DNA of 64,000 bases. Origin: Pseudarthrobacter chlorophenolicus A6. GTDB taxonomy: Bacteria > Actinomycetota > Actinomycetes > Actinomycetales > Micrococcaceae. The notes beneath the pieces were generated by a model. It did not search any database. It had not been told where the DNA came from and saw nothing but the letters and a program-made list of their open reading frames with translations. Shown here in pieces: positions 25,518 to 35,960 of the stretch. The stretch's first letter is position 1; each line of letters opens with the position of its first letter. The stretch covers positions 3,947,209 through 4,011,208 of the forward strand of contig NC_011886.1 in the NCBI RefSeq assembly GCF_000022025.1, read 5' to 3'. Made by a program: the position numbers and the translations under genes.

Positions 25518-26156
25518 ATGGCCCACAAGAGTCCGAGCCAAAAAGATTTCCGGGAGTGGGCCGCGGTGCCGAAGATTGTTGACCATGACGAGCGGCGCCT
25601 CGAGTTGGTGGATGCCACCTGGCGGATCATCGCCCGCGAAGGCATGGAGGGCGCCACCATGCGGGAAATCGCCCTGGAGGCCGGCTTCGCGAACGGAGCC
25701 CTGAAACCCTACTTCCCCACCAAGGACACCCTCCTGGAGTTCGCGTTCAGCCACGTGTTCAACCGGACCAACCGGCGCATTGCGGACGTCACCGGAGGCA
25801 GGTCCGGCCTCGACGCCCTTTCGGCCTTCTGCCTCGAGGTCCTCCCACTGGACGAGGAACGCATCAACGAGGCCCGCATCGTGATCCCTTTCTGGCAAAA
25901 GGCGGTCACCGATCCCGGAAAGGCGGAGATCCACCGGCAGTCCATGGAGGAATGGGTGGACACCATCCGGCACTACCTCGCGGAGGCGCGAAGCAGCGGC
26001 GACGTGCGCGCCGCCGTCGACGATTCCCTCCTGGCCCGCCAACTCCTGAACATGCTGCTGGGCGCCCAGATCGAGGCCGCACTCGCCCCGCCAGGCCGGA
26101 CGGACTTCGGCCATGCCGCGCAGCTGGAAGGCTACCTGGCCCTGCTGCGCTGCTGA
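25518..26156 (+). CDS. TetR-family regulator, probable repressor of the amine oxidase
   Basis: This 212-residue protein has an N-terminal TetR helix-turn-helix (about residues 25-70; RRLELVDATWRIIAREGMEG, TMREIALEAGFANGALKPYF). The C-terminal part is helical ligand binding, with a BetI/TetR_C_6-like feel. No ribosome binding site precedes the ATG. With -10 TATAGT at 25489, transcription should start about 17 bases upstream, so the leader is very short. It is divergent from the amine oxidase, and the shared palindrome suggests that it represses both genes and is relieved by an amine or its aldehyde. Confidence 0.85.
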   Translation: MAHKSPSQKDFREWAAVPKIVDHDERRLELVDATWRIIAREGMEGATMREIALEAGFANGALKPYFPTKDTLLEFAFSHVFNRTNRRIADVTGGRSGLDALSAFCLEVLPLDEERINEARIVIPFWQKAVTDPGKAEIHRQSMEEWVDTIRHYLAEARSSGDVRAAVDDSLLARQLLNMLLGAQIEAALAPPGRTDFGHAAQLEGYLALLRC

Positions 26157-26308
26157 ACAGCGCCACAGGCACCCCGCAGCGCCTGACAAGGCAACCGCGA
26201 GGACTCCACAGGCCCCGTGGACACCCCTCCCCCAATCCTGTGAGTTTGCCTTAAACCCGCCGTACAGGGGAGTCAGGAAACTAAAAGCATGCTTAGTATT
26301 AAGGGTCA

Positions 26309-26335
26309 GGTTCCGGGACTTCCCGGAGCGGGTAC
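26309..26335 (+). promoter_or_regulatory. Candidate stress-sigma (SigB/SigF-like) promoter of the CsbD gene
   Basis: GGTTCC (26309-26314) and GGGTAC (26330-26335) are 15 bases apart, close to the GTTT-N14/16-GGGTA pattern of actinobacterial general-stress sigma factors. Transcription would start near 26341, just before AAGGAG and the ATG at 26354. The match is partial. CsbD genes are classic stress-sigma targets, which supports it. Confidence 0.4.
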
Positions 26336-26353
26336 CAAGGCAAGGAGCAGCTC

Positions 26354-26530
26354 ATGGGTTTGGGTGACAAGATCGGCAACGCCGCAGAAAAGCTCGGAGG
26401 CAAGGGCAAGGAAGCTGCGGGCAACGCCACGAACGATGAAGGCCTGAGGGCCGAGGGCCAGACCGACCAGGCCAAGGCTGACCTGAAGCAGGCCGGCGAG
26501 AAGGTCAAGGACGCCTTCAAAAAGGACTAG
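26354..26530 (+). CDS. CsbD-family stress protein
   Basis: This small protein of 58 residues starts MGLGDKIGNAAEKLGGKGKE and ends QAGEKVKDAFKKD. The repeated charged helices with the KI.N..EKLGGK and EA.GQ.DQAKAD.KQAGEKVKDAF patterns are typical of CsbD. It is soluble, highly charged and has no Cys or Trp. AAGGAG stands 6 bases before the ATG. The molecular role is unknown; expression under general stress is the family hallmark. It stands alone, with its own promoter candidate and a hairpin behind it. Confidence 0.88.
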   Translation: MGLGDKIGNAAEKLGGKGKEAAGNATNDEGLRAEGQTDQAKADLKQAGEKVKDAFKKD

Positions 26531-26556
26531 CCACAGGCTGGACCACCGGTGCAGCG

Positions 26557-26589
26557 ATGGGTGCAGCTCCCTTGGGGGACTGCACCCAT
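26557..26589. terminator. Bidirectional hairpin between CsbD and DUF1345 genes
   Basis: ATGGGTGCAG (26557-26566) and CTGCACCCAT (26580-26589) form a perfect 10-base stem with a 13-base loop between two convergent genes. No T-run is present on either side. Confidence 0.6.
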
Positions 26590-26625
26590 TCGCATGTCCG
26601 GGGGACGCACCCTGCATCGCCCTGC

Positions 26626-27300
26626 TCAGCGGACGAGGCCCGAGACCAGGTTGATGGTGGTTGCCAGCACAATAGTTCCCAGGAGGTAGGACAGCAGGGC
26701 CTGCCGAAGGACCGTGCCGCGGATTGCCCTCGTCCTGAGGCTTGTGTCCGAAACCTGGAACGTCATTCCCACCGTGAACGCGAGGTAGGCGAAGTCCCTG
26801 TAGCAAGGTGGCTCATCCCCGTTGAAATCAATGCCAGCCCGGTCCCGGTAGAAGATCGAGGCGTACCGCAGGGTGAAGAGGGTGTGGACCAGAAACCAGG
26901 ACAGGGCGATACTGCCCAGGGCCATGGCCACGATGGCATCCTTGGCGAACCCCTCCGCCGTGGACGCATCGACCAGGATGAGGCCCACGCCCACAAAGCT
27001 TGCCACGGTGGCGGTCAGGACCAGCGCGTCGGAAAACACCCGCCCCGGGTCTTCACGCCGCGCATGGGCAGCGGTGGCCTCCGGCCCCAGGCGCCCAATG
27101 ACACTCCAGACCCAGGCCAGGTAGGTGGCGGAAGCCGCTGCCCAGCCCAGCGCGGGCGCGTAGGCCCAGTTCCCCGAGGCACCCACCAGCAGCGCCGCCG
27201 CCAGCCCGACGGCGAGCATCACCAGCATGCGCAGCCGGGAATGATGCGAGCGCGCATTGAAATCCCGTTGCGTCCCGCCTGAACCTTCCAGGGCTCCCAT
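26626..27300 (-). CDS. DUF1345 family membrane protein
   Basis: This 224-residue protein has about five membrane segments. The diagnostic stretch near the C-terminus reads YRDFAYLAFTVGMTFQVSDT, and YASIFYRD precedes it. Both are hallmarks of DUF1345, a family with no established function. Residues 60-90 form a cytoplasmic or periplasmic loop (RLGPEATAAHARREDPGR). It converges with the CsbD gene and diverges from the AraC regulator, from which a strong terminator separates it. No partner genes are apparent. Confidence 0.83.
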   Translation of the reverse strand: MGALEGSGGTQRDFNARSHHSRLRMLVMLAVGLAAALLVGASGNWAYAPALGWAAASATYLAWVWSVIGRLGPEATAAHARREDPGRVFSDALVLTATVASFVGVGLILVDASTAEGFAKDAIVAMALGSIALSWFLVHTLFTLRYASIFYRDRAGIDFNGDEPPCYRDFAYLAFTVGMTFQVSDTSLRTRAIRGTVLRQALLSYLLGTIVLATTINLVSGLVR

Positions 27301-27341
27301 GGCCCGATCATGCCACGCCGCGGCGCTTCCGGGGGCCGGAC

Positions 27342-27380
27342 GACGGCGGCACGCGGGAAAGTGCCGCCGTCACCTTTTTT
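27342..27380 (+). terminator. Strong intrinsic terminator upstream of the AraC promoter
   Basis: GACGGCGGCAC (27342-27352) and GTGCCGCCGTC (27361-27371) make a perfect 11-base stem with an 8-base loop, followed by ACCTTTTTT on the plus strand. No plus-strand gene ends here. It therefore insulates the AraC promoter from upstream transcription, or ends an unannotated transcript. Confidence 0.75.
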
Positions 27381-27389
27381 CGCCAAGTG

Positions 27390-27418
27390 TTGAAAAAAGA
27401 TTCCGGGGACCCTAACCT
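27390..27418 (+). promoter_or_regulatory. Sigma70-type promoter of the AraC gene
   Basis: TTGAAA (27390-27395) and TAACCT (27413-27418) are separated by 17 bases, directly behind the terminator. Transcription would start near 27425, 60 bases before the ATG. Confidence 0.55.
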
Positions 27419-27484
27419 GTTCTCACTGTGTTCCACAGCACAGTCCGGGGGAAACGTCCGAGTGACCCTTCGTCAGGAGCAGCC

Positions 27485-28450
27485 ATGCCAGCACCCGCCC
27501 GGGCCACGGTCCCCGCAAGCCAGTCCCTCACCACCAGCACCGCCTCATCCTTCGACCACTGGAAGCACCTGGTTGCCGAATCCTTCGTGCCACTGGCGGC
27601 GGAGACGGCAGACGCTGGGAATTTCCACGGGCAGCTGCGCTCCAGGGTCCTGGACCGGATGTCCATTGTGGAGGTCACCGCAACATCCCATGAAGTCCAC
27701 CGCACGCCGGCGCTCATTGCCCGGGCCCATGAGCGGTACTTCAAGCTGAACCTGCAGCTCGAAGGCACCGGCCTGCTGATCCAGGACAACCGGGAGGCGG
27801 TCCTCCGCCCCGGCGACCTCGCCATCTACGACACCAGCCGGCCCTACACCCTGGCCTTCGAGGACACCACCCGGATCATGGTGGTGATGTTCCCCTGCGA
27901 CACGCTCACCCTGCCCACGGATTACGTGGGGCAGCTGGCAGCAGTGCGCATGGCCGGAGACAGCGGCCTCAGCGGCATCGTGGGCCAGTTCATCCGGCAG
28001 CTGTCCGGCAACCTGGACGTCCTCAACGGCCCCAGCGGATCGAGGCTCGCAGCCAACGCCCTGGACCTGGTGTCCACCATGCTGCACGCCGAAATGGATA
28101 TCTCCCCGGACCGGATGAAGCCGCAGGCCCTGCTGGCAGTGGCGGTGCGGGAGTACATTGACGCGAATCTGTCAGATCCGCTGCTCTCACCCGCCAGCAT
28201 CGCCGCGGCACACTTCATTTCCACCCGGCACTTGCACAACGTGTTCCATGAATCCGGAACCACGGTGGCCGGCTGGATCCGGACCCAGCGGTTGGAGGGT
28301 GCCGGCCGCGACCTTCGGGACCCGCTGCACGCCGGCCTGCCGGTCGGCGCCGTGGCCGCCCGCTGGGGTTTTCTGGACGCAGCACACTTCAGCCGCACGT
28401 TCCGGGATGCGTTCGGCGTGCCGCCCTCGGACTGGCGCCGGAACGTGTAA
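27485..28450 (+). CDS. AraC-family transcriptional regulator
   Basis: This 321-residue regulator has an N-terminal AraC_binding_2-type sensing domain (about 30-200, with RYFKLNLQLEGTGLLIQDN and LRPGDLAIYDTSRPYTL). A C-terminal AraC double helix-turn-helix follows (about 215-320; LSPASIAAAHFISTRHLHNVF, then GAVAARWGFLDAAHFSRTFRD). ATG 27485 is chosen for AGGAG 5 bases upstream; the frame is open to 27428 without a better signal. The AraC_binding_2 layout is shared with regulators of amide, nitrile and aromatic catabolism. It converges with gdhA, and no obvious target lies next to it except perhaps the AmiS-like channel gene. Confidence 0.88.
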   Translation: MPAPARATVPASQSLTTSTASSFDHWKHLVAESFVPLAAETADAGNFHGQLRSRVLDRMSIVEVTATSHEVHRTPALIARAHERYFKLNLQLEGTGLLIQDNREAVLRPGDLAIYDTSRPYTLAFEDTTRIMVVMFPCDTLTLPTDYVGQLAAVRMAGDSGLSGIVGQFIRQLSGNLDVLNGPSGSRLAANALDLVSTMLHAEMDISPDRMKPQALLAVAVREYIDANLSDPLLSPASIAAAHFISTRHLHNVFHESGTTVAGWIRTQRLEGAGRDLRDPLHAGLPVGAVAARWGFLDAAHFSRTFRDAFGVPPSDWRRNV

Positions 28451-28468
28451 CCGGGCAAAACCCGCGCG

Positions 28469-29929
<1,461 letters not shown>

Positions 29930-30010
29930 CTAATCTCCGTATTGTGACAACGAAATTCCACTCAGTGATATCTAGCGCCCGCTGCCTCCACGGCTCACGG
30001 GCGGCCTGAC

Positions 30011-30649
30011 ATGGCGTACCTCTGCCTCCTGCTCTCCGGCGCCGTCCTGCTGGTCAACGGCCTGGCCACCCTGAACCGGCTGCCGTGGCGGGATGCCGCC
30101 ATCCTGAACCTGGTGGTGGGATCCATCCAGCTGCTGCTCGGCCTCATGTCCCTGCCCGGCGGCGCGGCGCCGCTGCTGACGGTGGCCGGCATGTTCCTGT
30201 TCGGCCTCACCTATGTCTATGTGGGGCTGGACGCGCTGCTGCTCTTGGGATCGAAGGGGCTGGGCTGGTTTTGCGGGATGGTGGCCGGGCTGGGGCTGCT
30301 GCTGGCCGTGGCGTGGCTCGGCTCCGATCCCCTGCTCGCCGTCCTGTGGCTGGCCTGGGCTGTGCTGTGGGGCTCCCTGTTCGGTTCCCTGGCACTGGGC
30401 CGGAAGCGCATGGACCCGTTTATCGGGTGGGCCCTGGTGCTGGCCAGTCCCGCCACCGCCACCGTGCCGGCTTTCCTGGGACTGGCCGGGAACTGGCCTG
30501 CCGGCCCGGAGCCGGCATGGGCCGCAGCCATCGTGGTGGCGGGGCTGTTCTGCACCGCACACGGATTGGCCCGGCGCGGAGCGTCTGCTCCGCACCGGGC
30601 CAATCCGTTGCCGCCCGGTCCCGGCGCCGGCCGGGCAACGGTCAGCTGA
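30011..30649 (+). CDS. AmiS/UreI-family membrane channel (short-chain amide or urea)
   Basis: This 212-residue protein has six or seven membrane helices. It resembles UreI and AmiS at characteristic positions: a helix with LLVNGLATL, NLVVGSIQLLLG, FGLTYVYVGLDALL and LWLAWAVLWGSLFG. Family members are passive channels for urea or short aliphatic amides. No urease or amidase gene is in the window, so the substrate here is open. It diverges from gdhA, which would use the released ammonia. Its last 8 bases overlap the 3' end of the convergent permease gene. Confidence 0.8.
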   Translation: MAYLCLLLSGAVLLVNGLATLNRLPWRDAAILNLVVGSIQLLLGLMSLPGGAAPLLTVAGMFLFGLTYVYVGLDALLLLGSKGLGWFCGMVAGLGLLLAVAWLGSDPLLAVLWLAWAVLWGSLFGSLALGRKRMDPFIGWALVLASPATATVPAFLGLAGNWPAGPEPAWAAAIVVAGLFCTAHGLARRGASAPHRANPLPPGPGAGRATVS

Positions 30650-32132
30650 GCCGCAGGTCCGGGTTAGCCGTTCCCTGGCCGGCACGGTCCAAGTGGCGCT
30701 GCACCCCGGCTTCCACCAGCACCCCGGCCGCGAAGACCACTGGCACGGCGGCCAGCAGGGCCGCCGCTGTTTCTGCGCTGCCGCCGATCAGGGCCGTGAA
30801 GTTGCTGACCACCAGGTAGAGGACCCACGCGAGCAGGACGGCTGCGAGCGCCGGCGCGATCAGCGTCTGCCAGAGCCCGGCCCCGGCGGATTCGCGGCGG
30901 AAGAAACCGACGACGGCCACCGAGCACAGCATGTACAGCACCAGCAGCGCCGCCACGGCGAGCCCGCTGAACCAGGAGAACAGGGTGAGGACGGGGTCCA
31001 GGGCCAGTGCCGCGAACGGCATCACCAGGACCACGGCGGCCGCGGTCTGGATCCAGGCCGCAACGGCGGGTGCGCGGTGCCGGTTGGTCCGGGCAACCCG
31101 GGCGGGCATGGAACCGCGGAGCGCCAGCGAATGCAGGTAGCGGTTGATGCCGTTGTGGAAGGCAATGATCCCGGCCAGCAGCGAGGTCACCAGCAGGATG
31201 CCCGTGACCGTCCCCGCCCACGGACCGAAGAGTTCCACCATCGGGCCGAGTACGAAGGAGGTGGCATCTCCGGATTCCAGGGCTGCCCCGGCGGCGTCCA
31301 TCACCCTTGATGGCCCGTAGTAGCTGACCAGCATCCAGGAAATGAAGGAAAAGAACACCGAGATGACGCCGACGGAAAGGTAGGTGGCCCGTGCCACCGT
31401 GCGGTGCGGGTCCTTGGCTTCGGCCGAGTAGATGGCGGTGGATTCGAACCCGAACATGGACGCCACGGCAAACATGATGGCCACGCCCGGCGCGCCGGCC
31501 CCGATGGCCTGAGGCGAGAAGGATGCCGCAACGCTGATCCCCTCCGGGCCGCCGCCGCTGAACAGCACGGTGAAGCCAAACAGCAGCAGCACCGCCACTT
31601 CGAGGCCCACCAGCAGGGCCAGGATGCGGGCGCCGAGTTCAATGTTCAAGGACCCAAGCACCTGGACGCCGGCCATGGTGGCCAGCGCCAGCAGCCACCA
31701 CGGAGCGTCCAGGCCCGCGGAGGCGAGCAGCCCCGAGAACGCTGCACCGTACAGCCCGTACATGGCCGCCTGGATGGTGTTGTAGGCCAGCAGGGCCAGC
31801 CAGGCAGCACCCGCACCGGTTTTCCGGCCGAACGCCGCCGTCACGTAGGCATAGAAGGCACCGTTGGCCTGGATCCTGCGGCTCATGGCGACGAAGCCCA
31901 CCGCAAAGATGACAATCACGACGCCGACAATCAGGTAGGCGCCGGGGGCGCCGGCGCCGTTGCCCAGGGCTGCCGCGAGCGGTGAGGCCCCCACGATGCC
32001 GGTCAGCGGCGCCTGGGCGGACAGGACAAAGAAGAGAATGCCCATCACTCCGATGCTTCCGGCACGGAGGGCGGTGGAATGCTCTTTGGCCGGAGCGTCA
32101 GTGGTCCGGGGTTCGGAATTCGAAATACTCAT
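30642..32132 (-). CDS. APC-superfamily amino-acid/polyamine permease
   Basis: This 496-residue transporter has about 12 membrane helices. The first region GSIGVMGILFFVLSAQAPLTG and the helix FVAMSRRIQANGAFYAYVTAAFG match the APC amino-acid-permease signature. FESTAIYSAEAKDPHRTVARATYLS is the conserved loop around helix 6-7. The ATG at 32132 has AAGGA 5 bases upstream; the open frame beyond it to 32402 is not coding-like. The ligand is not predictable beyond amino acid, amine or polyamine. Confidence 0.88.
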   Translation of the reverse strand: MSISNSEPRTTDAPAKEHSTALRAGSIGVMGILFFVLSAQAPLTGIVGASPLAAALGNGAGAPGAYLIVGVVIVIFAVGFVAMSRRIQANGAFYAYVTAAFGRKTGAGAAWLALLAYNTIQAAMYGLYGAAFSGLLASAGLDAPWWLLALATMAGVQVLGSLNIELGARILALLVGLEVAVLLLFGFTVLFSGGGPEGISVAASFSPQAIGAGAPGVAIMFAVASMFGFESTAIYSAEAKDPHRTVARATYLSVGVISVFFSFISWMLVSYYGPSRVMDAAGAALESGDATSFVLGPMVELFGPWAGTVTGILLVTSLLAGIIAFHNGINRYLHSLALRGSMPARVARTNRHRAPAVAAWIQTAAAVVLVMPFAALALDPVLTLFSWFSGLAVAALLVLYMLCSVAVVGFFRRESAGAGLWQTLIAPALAAVLLAWVLYLVVSNFTALIGGSAETAAALLAAVPVVFAAGVLVEAGVQRHLDRAGQGTANPDLRLS

Positions 32133-32385
32133 AAGGGTCCTTCTCACGGTCATGAGCGGGGAAGTTGCTGAGGAATCCAGCTTCGCAGCGGAGCGCCTGC
32201 CGCCGTTTGTCCGCCAGCGACCGGTTCTTGTCCGTGAGCGCAGCGGTGCGTATGACAGTCCTTTACTGCCGCACCGCCGCGGTTCCGCGAATAGCCCTTG
32301 CCCGCCGGGGTACGGTGAATTCGTGCGCAAGGTGTCCCGGGGCTTCGCCTCCGGGCCATGGAAGTAACCTTCGGAAAGAGGAACC

Positions 32386-34680
32386 ATGAGCGAACCGACC
32401 ACCAGCGAGGGGATTTTTGAAGCAGATGCCCTCGATGTCGAAGAAGGCCAGGAGACGGCCGCTGCCCCCGAGCAGGCAGCCGACGCGGAGATCAGTTACG
32501 ACGAACAGTTCTACCCTGCACGCCCCAAGGCCCTGAGGCCCATCGCCCGGCGCCGCCAGTACCTTGCCACCCGGCCGTCCTTTGAGTTCGACGGACGCAA
32601 CGCCGCCTATGTCGAATGGCTGCGGAACCAGGCGATGCTCGGGGACGCCAACACGCTCGCCCGGCAACTTTCGGGCCAGGCCAGCATGTGGCAAAACTCC
32701 TATGCGCACCCCAACCCGCGTGCCGCCGTCGAACGCGCCCCCGTGTGGTTCACCGCCTATCCCCTGTCCTTCATCACCCAGCCGGGCCAGTCCTTCCTGT
32801 CCGCCCTGGGCGACGAGGGAATGTGGGAGGCGTTCCGGAACATCGGCATCCGCGCCATCCACACCGGCCCCGTCAAACTGGCCGGCGGCATCAGCGGATG
32901 GATGCAGACCCCCAGCGTGGACGGCCACTTTGACCGCATCAGCATGGGCATCGATCCGGTGTTCGGCGACGAGGATGAATTCCGCCGGATGTGCGAGGTG
33001 GCCGCGGAGCACGGCGGCACGATCATCGACGACATCGTCCCGGGCCACACCGGCAAGGGCGCCGATTTCCGCCTCGCCGAAATGAACTTCCGGGACTACC
33101 CCGGCATTTACCACATGGTGGACATCCCGGAGGAGGACTGGCACCTGCTCCCGGACGTCCCCGAGGGCAAGGACTCGGTGAACCTCAGCCCGGACGCAGA
33201 ACAGGCGCTGCAAAAGGCCGGCTACATCATCGGCCGGCTGCAGCGCGTGATCTTCTACGAACCCGGCGTCAAGGAAACCAACTGGAGCGCCACCCGGGCC
33301 ATCGTGGACACCACCGGCAAAACCCGACGCTGGGTCTACCTCCACTACTTCAAGGCCGGCCAGCCGTCCATCAACTGGCTGGACCCCACCTTCGCCGGCA
33401 TGCGCCTGGTGGTGGGCGATGCGCTGCATTCGCTGGTGGACCTCGGCACCGGCGCACTCCGGCTCGATGCCAACGGGTTCCTGGGCGTTGAAAAAAGCGC
33501 CGAGGAGGAGCCGGGCTGGTCCGAGGGGCACCCGCTGTCCGAGGCCGCCAACCAGCTCATCGGCTCCATGATCCGCAAGGTGGGCGGGTTCTCCTTCCAG
33601 GAACTGAACCTGACCATCGACGACATCAAGGCCACCTCCGAATCCGGGCCTGACCTTTCCTACGACTTCATCACCCGTCCCGCGTACCACTTCGCCCTGG
33701 TCACCGGGGATACGGAATTCCTGCGGCTCACGCTCCGGCTCTCCCAGGAAATCGGGGTGGATCAGGCCTCACTGGTCCATGCCCTGCAGAACCACGACGA
33801 GCTCACCTACGAACTCATGCACTTCGCCGCGGGCCACCGGGATGACGTGTTCGAGCTCGGCGGCCAGGAAATGACCGGGTCCCAGATCGCCGAGCACGTC
33901 CAGCAGACCATGCGGGAGCGGCTCACCGGCGAAAACGCCCCCTACAACTCCGTGTTCACCATGAACGGGATCGCCTGCACCACCGTCAGCTTCATCATGG
34001 CCACCCTGGGGGTCCAGGATCCGGAGGCGCTCACGCCGGAGCAGGAGGCGCAGGTCCTGGACGCCCACATCCTGCTGTCCATGTACAACGCGCTGCAGCC
34101 GGGCGTCTTCGCACTGTCCGGCTGGGACCTGACCGGGATTTCGGTGCTGGACCGCGGCACCGTTGGCGAGCTGATCGCGCAGGGTGACACCCGCTGGATC
34201 AACCGCGGCGCGCACGACATCATGGGCACCAGCCCGGATGCCACGGCCTCATCCTCCGGGATGCCCCGTGCCCGCAGCCTCTATGGGCCGCTTCCGGAAC
34301 AGCTCGAAAACGAAAACTCCTTTGCCCGCAGGCTCCAGCGGATCCTGGCAGTGCGGGAGGAACACGGCATTGCCACCGGAACGCTCCTGGACGTGCCGGA
34401 CGTTTCGCACCGCGGGCTTCTGGTCCTGGTGAACGGGGTGGCCGGCGGCGCGGTCGAAATCACCGTGCTGAACTTCTCCGGCCAGGACATCTCCGGCAGC
34501 GTCCGGTCCACCCACCTTCCGCCGGGCGCCAGCGTGCGCGACCTCTTCAGCGGCGAAACCGTGGGCCAGGTGGATGACCTGCACAGCTTCTTCATCGACC
34601 TGCCGGCGTATCAGGGCACCGCGCTGCTGCTTGAGGTTGAAGAAGCGGACGACGACGGCTCACCGGCCACGGAGGCCTGA
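32386..34680 (+). CDS. Divergent GH13 alpha-amylase-family protein (trehalose synthase/maltose glucosyltransferase-like)
   Basis: This 764-residue protein has an acidic N-terminal extension of about 35 residues, then a GH13 barrel. Catalytic elements are the nucleophile in LRLDANGF, the acid/base Glu in FSFQELNL and the third Asp in [11 protein letters not shown]. Conserved region I reads [10 protein letters not shown] instead of DxxxNH, so the Asn is replaced by Gly. The protein is often grouped with maltose alpha-D-glucosyltransferases, but this change and several insertions make the reaction uncertain. There is no signal peptide. GGAAAGAGGAACC precedes the ATG. It stands alone, with no maltokinase or branching enzyme beside it, and its 3' end overlaps the MFS gene by 70 bases. 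Confidence 0.75.
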   Translation: MSEPTTSEGIFEADALDVEEGQETAAAPEQAADAEISYDEQFYPARPKALRPIARRRQYLATRPSFEFDGRNAAYVEWLRNQAMLGDANTLARQLSGQASMWQNSYAHPNPRAAVERAPVWFTAYPLSFITQPGQSFLSALGDEGMWEAFRNIGIRAIHTGPVKLAGGISGWMQTPSVDGHFDRISMGIDPVFGDEDEFRRMCEVAAEHGGTIIDDIVPGHTGKGADFRLAEMNFRDYPGIYHMVDIPEEDWHLLPDVPEGKDSVNLSPDAEQALQKAGYIIGRLQRVIFYEPGVKETNWSATRAIVDTTGKTRRWVYLHYFKAGQPSINWLDPTFAGMRLVVGDALHSLVDLGTGALRLDANGFLGVEKSAEEEPGWSEGHPLSEAANQLIGSMIRKVGGFSFQELNLTIDDIKATSESGPDLSYDFITRPAYHFALVTGDTEFLRLTLRLSQEIGVDQASLVHALQNHDELTYELMHFAAGHRDDVFELGGQEMTGSQIAEHVQQTMRERLTGENAPYNSVFTMNGIACTTVSFIMATLGVQDPEALTPEQEAQVLDAHILLSMYNALQPGVFALSGWDLTGISVLDRGTVGELIAQGDTRWINRGAHDIMGTSPDATASSSGMPRARSLYGPLPEQLENENSFARRLQRILAVREEHGIATGTLLDVPDVSHRGLLVLVNGVAGGAVEITVLNFSGQDISGSVRSTHLPPGASVRDLFSGETVGQVDDLHSFFIDLPAYQGTALLLEVEEADDDGSPATEA

Positions 34681-35918
34681 TCCCCGGGGCGGGGCTGCTT
34701 CGGTAACGGGAGCACGCCCCGCCTCGGCGGCAGCACCTGGGCCAGGAAGAGGACGAGGACCCCGGCGAGCGGGACCACCAGGAGACCGGTCCGGACGCTG
34801 GTGGCGTCGGCGATGAGCCCCACCACGGGCGGTGAGCAGAGGAAGCCCAGGCGCATCAGCCAGCTGACCAGCGTCAGCCCGGTGCCATGCCGCAGCCCGG
34901 GCAGCTCATCTGCGGTGTGCATGGCTGCCGGGACCAGGGTAGCAACACCCAGCCCGGCGGCGGCGAACCCGGCGATGGTTCCGGGGACTGTGGGCCAGGC
35001 CAGGGCAACGCCCATACCGGCCATGACGATCACGCCGCCGCAGCGGGCAACGGCACGCTGGCCGAAGCGGTCCACCAGCCGGTCGCCGATCAGCCGGCCC
35101 ACGAACTGGGCGCCGGTCAGCGAAACATAGCCCAGCGCCGCGAGCGAGGCGGCAGCCCCGAGGGAACCGGACAGGTACACAGCGGCCCACGTACTGCCCG
35201 CATCCTCCACCAGGCTGCCCGAAACGGCAATCAGCACCAATGCCGCCAGGATTGCCCAAATCTTCACCGGTGGCCGTCCCGTGGTCTTCGCCGTCCCTGC
35301 AGCCTGGCCTGCCTGCTCCGTGGCTGCGGGATCATGGCCGGGCAGGAGAAGCCGCGAGGCGGCGAATGCCATGGCCGCGAAAACCAGGCAGGACAGGCCG
35401 AGGTGGAGCCCGCGGGACAACCCGGCCAGGATGGCACCGGCCCCCATCAGTCCGCCCAGGACGGCGCCGATGCTCCACACCGCGTGGAACGAGTTCAGGA
35501 TGGACCGGCCGTACAGGCGCTGCACCCTCAGCCCGTGCGAATTCTGGGCCACGTCCGTGATGGCATCGGCGGCCCCCGCGGCAAAGAGCGCACCGGCCAG
35601 CAGTGCCCACGACGGCGCCAGGCCGGCAGCCAGCACCCCGGTCCCGGTCAGCACGGTGCCGGCTACCGCCACGGCCGCGCTCCCGAAACGCCGGATCAGC
35701 GCGGCGGCGCCCAGGCCCGCCACCAGGGCGCCCAGCGGAAAGGCCGCCACCGCCAGGCCAAACTGCGCGTTGGAGAGGTGCAGTTCGTCCATGATGGCCG
35801 GGTATCGCGGCAGGAGGTTGGCGAAGAGTGCACCGTTGGTCAGGAACAGCAGGGCCACGCCCAGGCGTGCCCGGCGGAGCCGTGCTGCCGGGAGGGCCGG
35901 GGTTTCGGAGAAAGCCAT
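34611..35918 (-). CDS. Major facilitator superfamily transporter
   Basis: This 435-residue protein has about 12 membrane helices. It begins [26 protein letters not shown], followed by [25 protein letters not shown], a pattern of the YbjJ-like MFS group. The C-terminal tail is Ser-rich ([14 protein letters not shown]) and is encoded by the 70 bases that overlap the convergent GH13 gene. The gene follows a TetR regulator by 42 bases and belongs to the acetyltransferase-TetR-MFS operon. Export of an acetylated sugar or a toxic compound is the likely role, but the substrate is unknown. Confidence 0.85.
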   Translation of the reverse strand: MAFSETPALPAARLRRARLGVALLFLTNGALFANLLPRYPAIMDELHLSNAQFGLAVAAFPLGALVAGLGAAALIRRFGSAAVAVAGTVLTGTGVLAAGLAPSWALLAGALFAAGAADAITDVAQNSHGLRVQRLYGRSILNSFHAVWSIGAVLGGLMGAGAILAGLSRGLHLGLSCLVFAAMAFAASRLLLPGHDPAATEQAGQAAGTAKTTGRPPVKIWAILAALVLIAVSGSLVEDAGSTWAAVYLSGSLGAAASLAALGYVSLTGAQFVGRLIGDRLVDRFGQRAVARCGGVIVMAGMGVALAWPTVPGTIAGFAAAGLGVATLVPAAMHTADELPGLRHGTGLTLVSWLMRLGFLCSPPVVGLIADATSVRTGLLVVPLAGVLVLFLAQVLPPRRGVLPLPKQPRPGDQASVAGEPSSSASSTSSSSAVP

Positions 35919-35960
35919 GGGATGGCCTTTCTGGGGGTGTTAGGTCAGGGGTGCGCTGCG

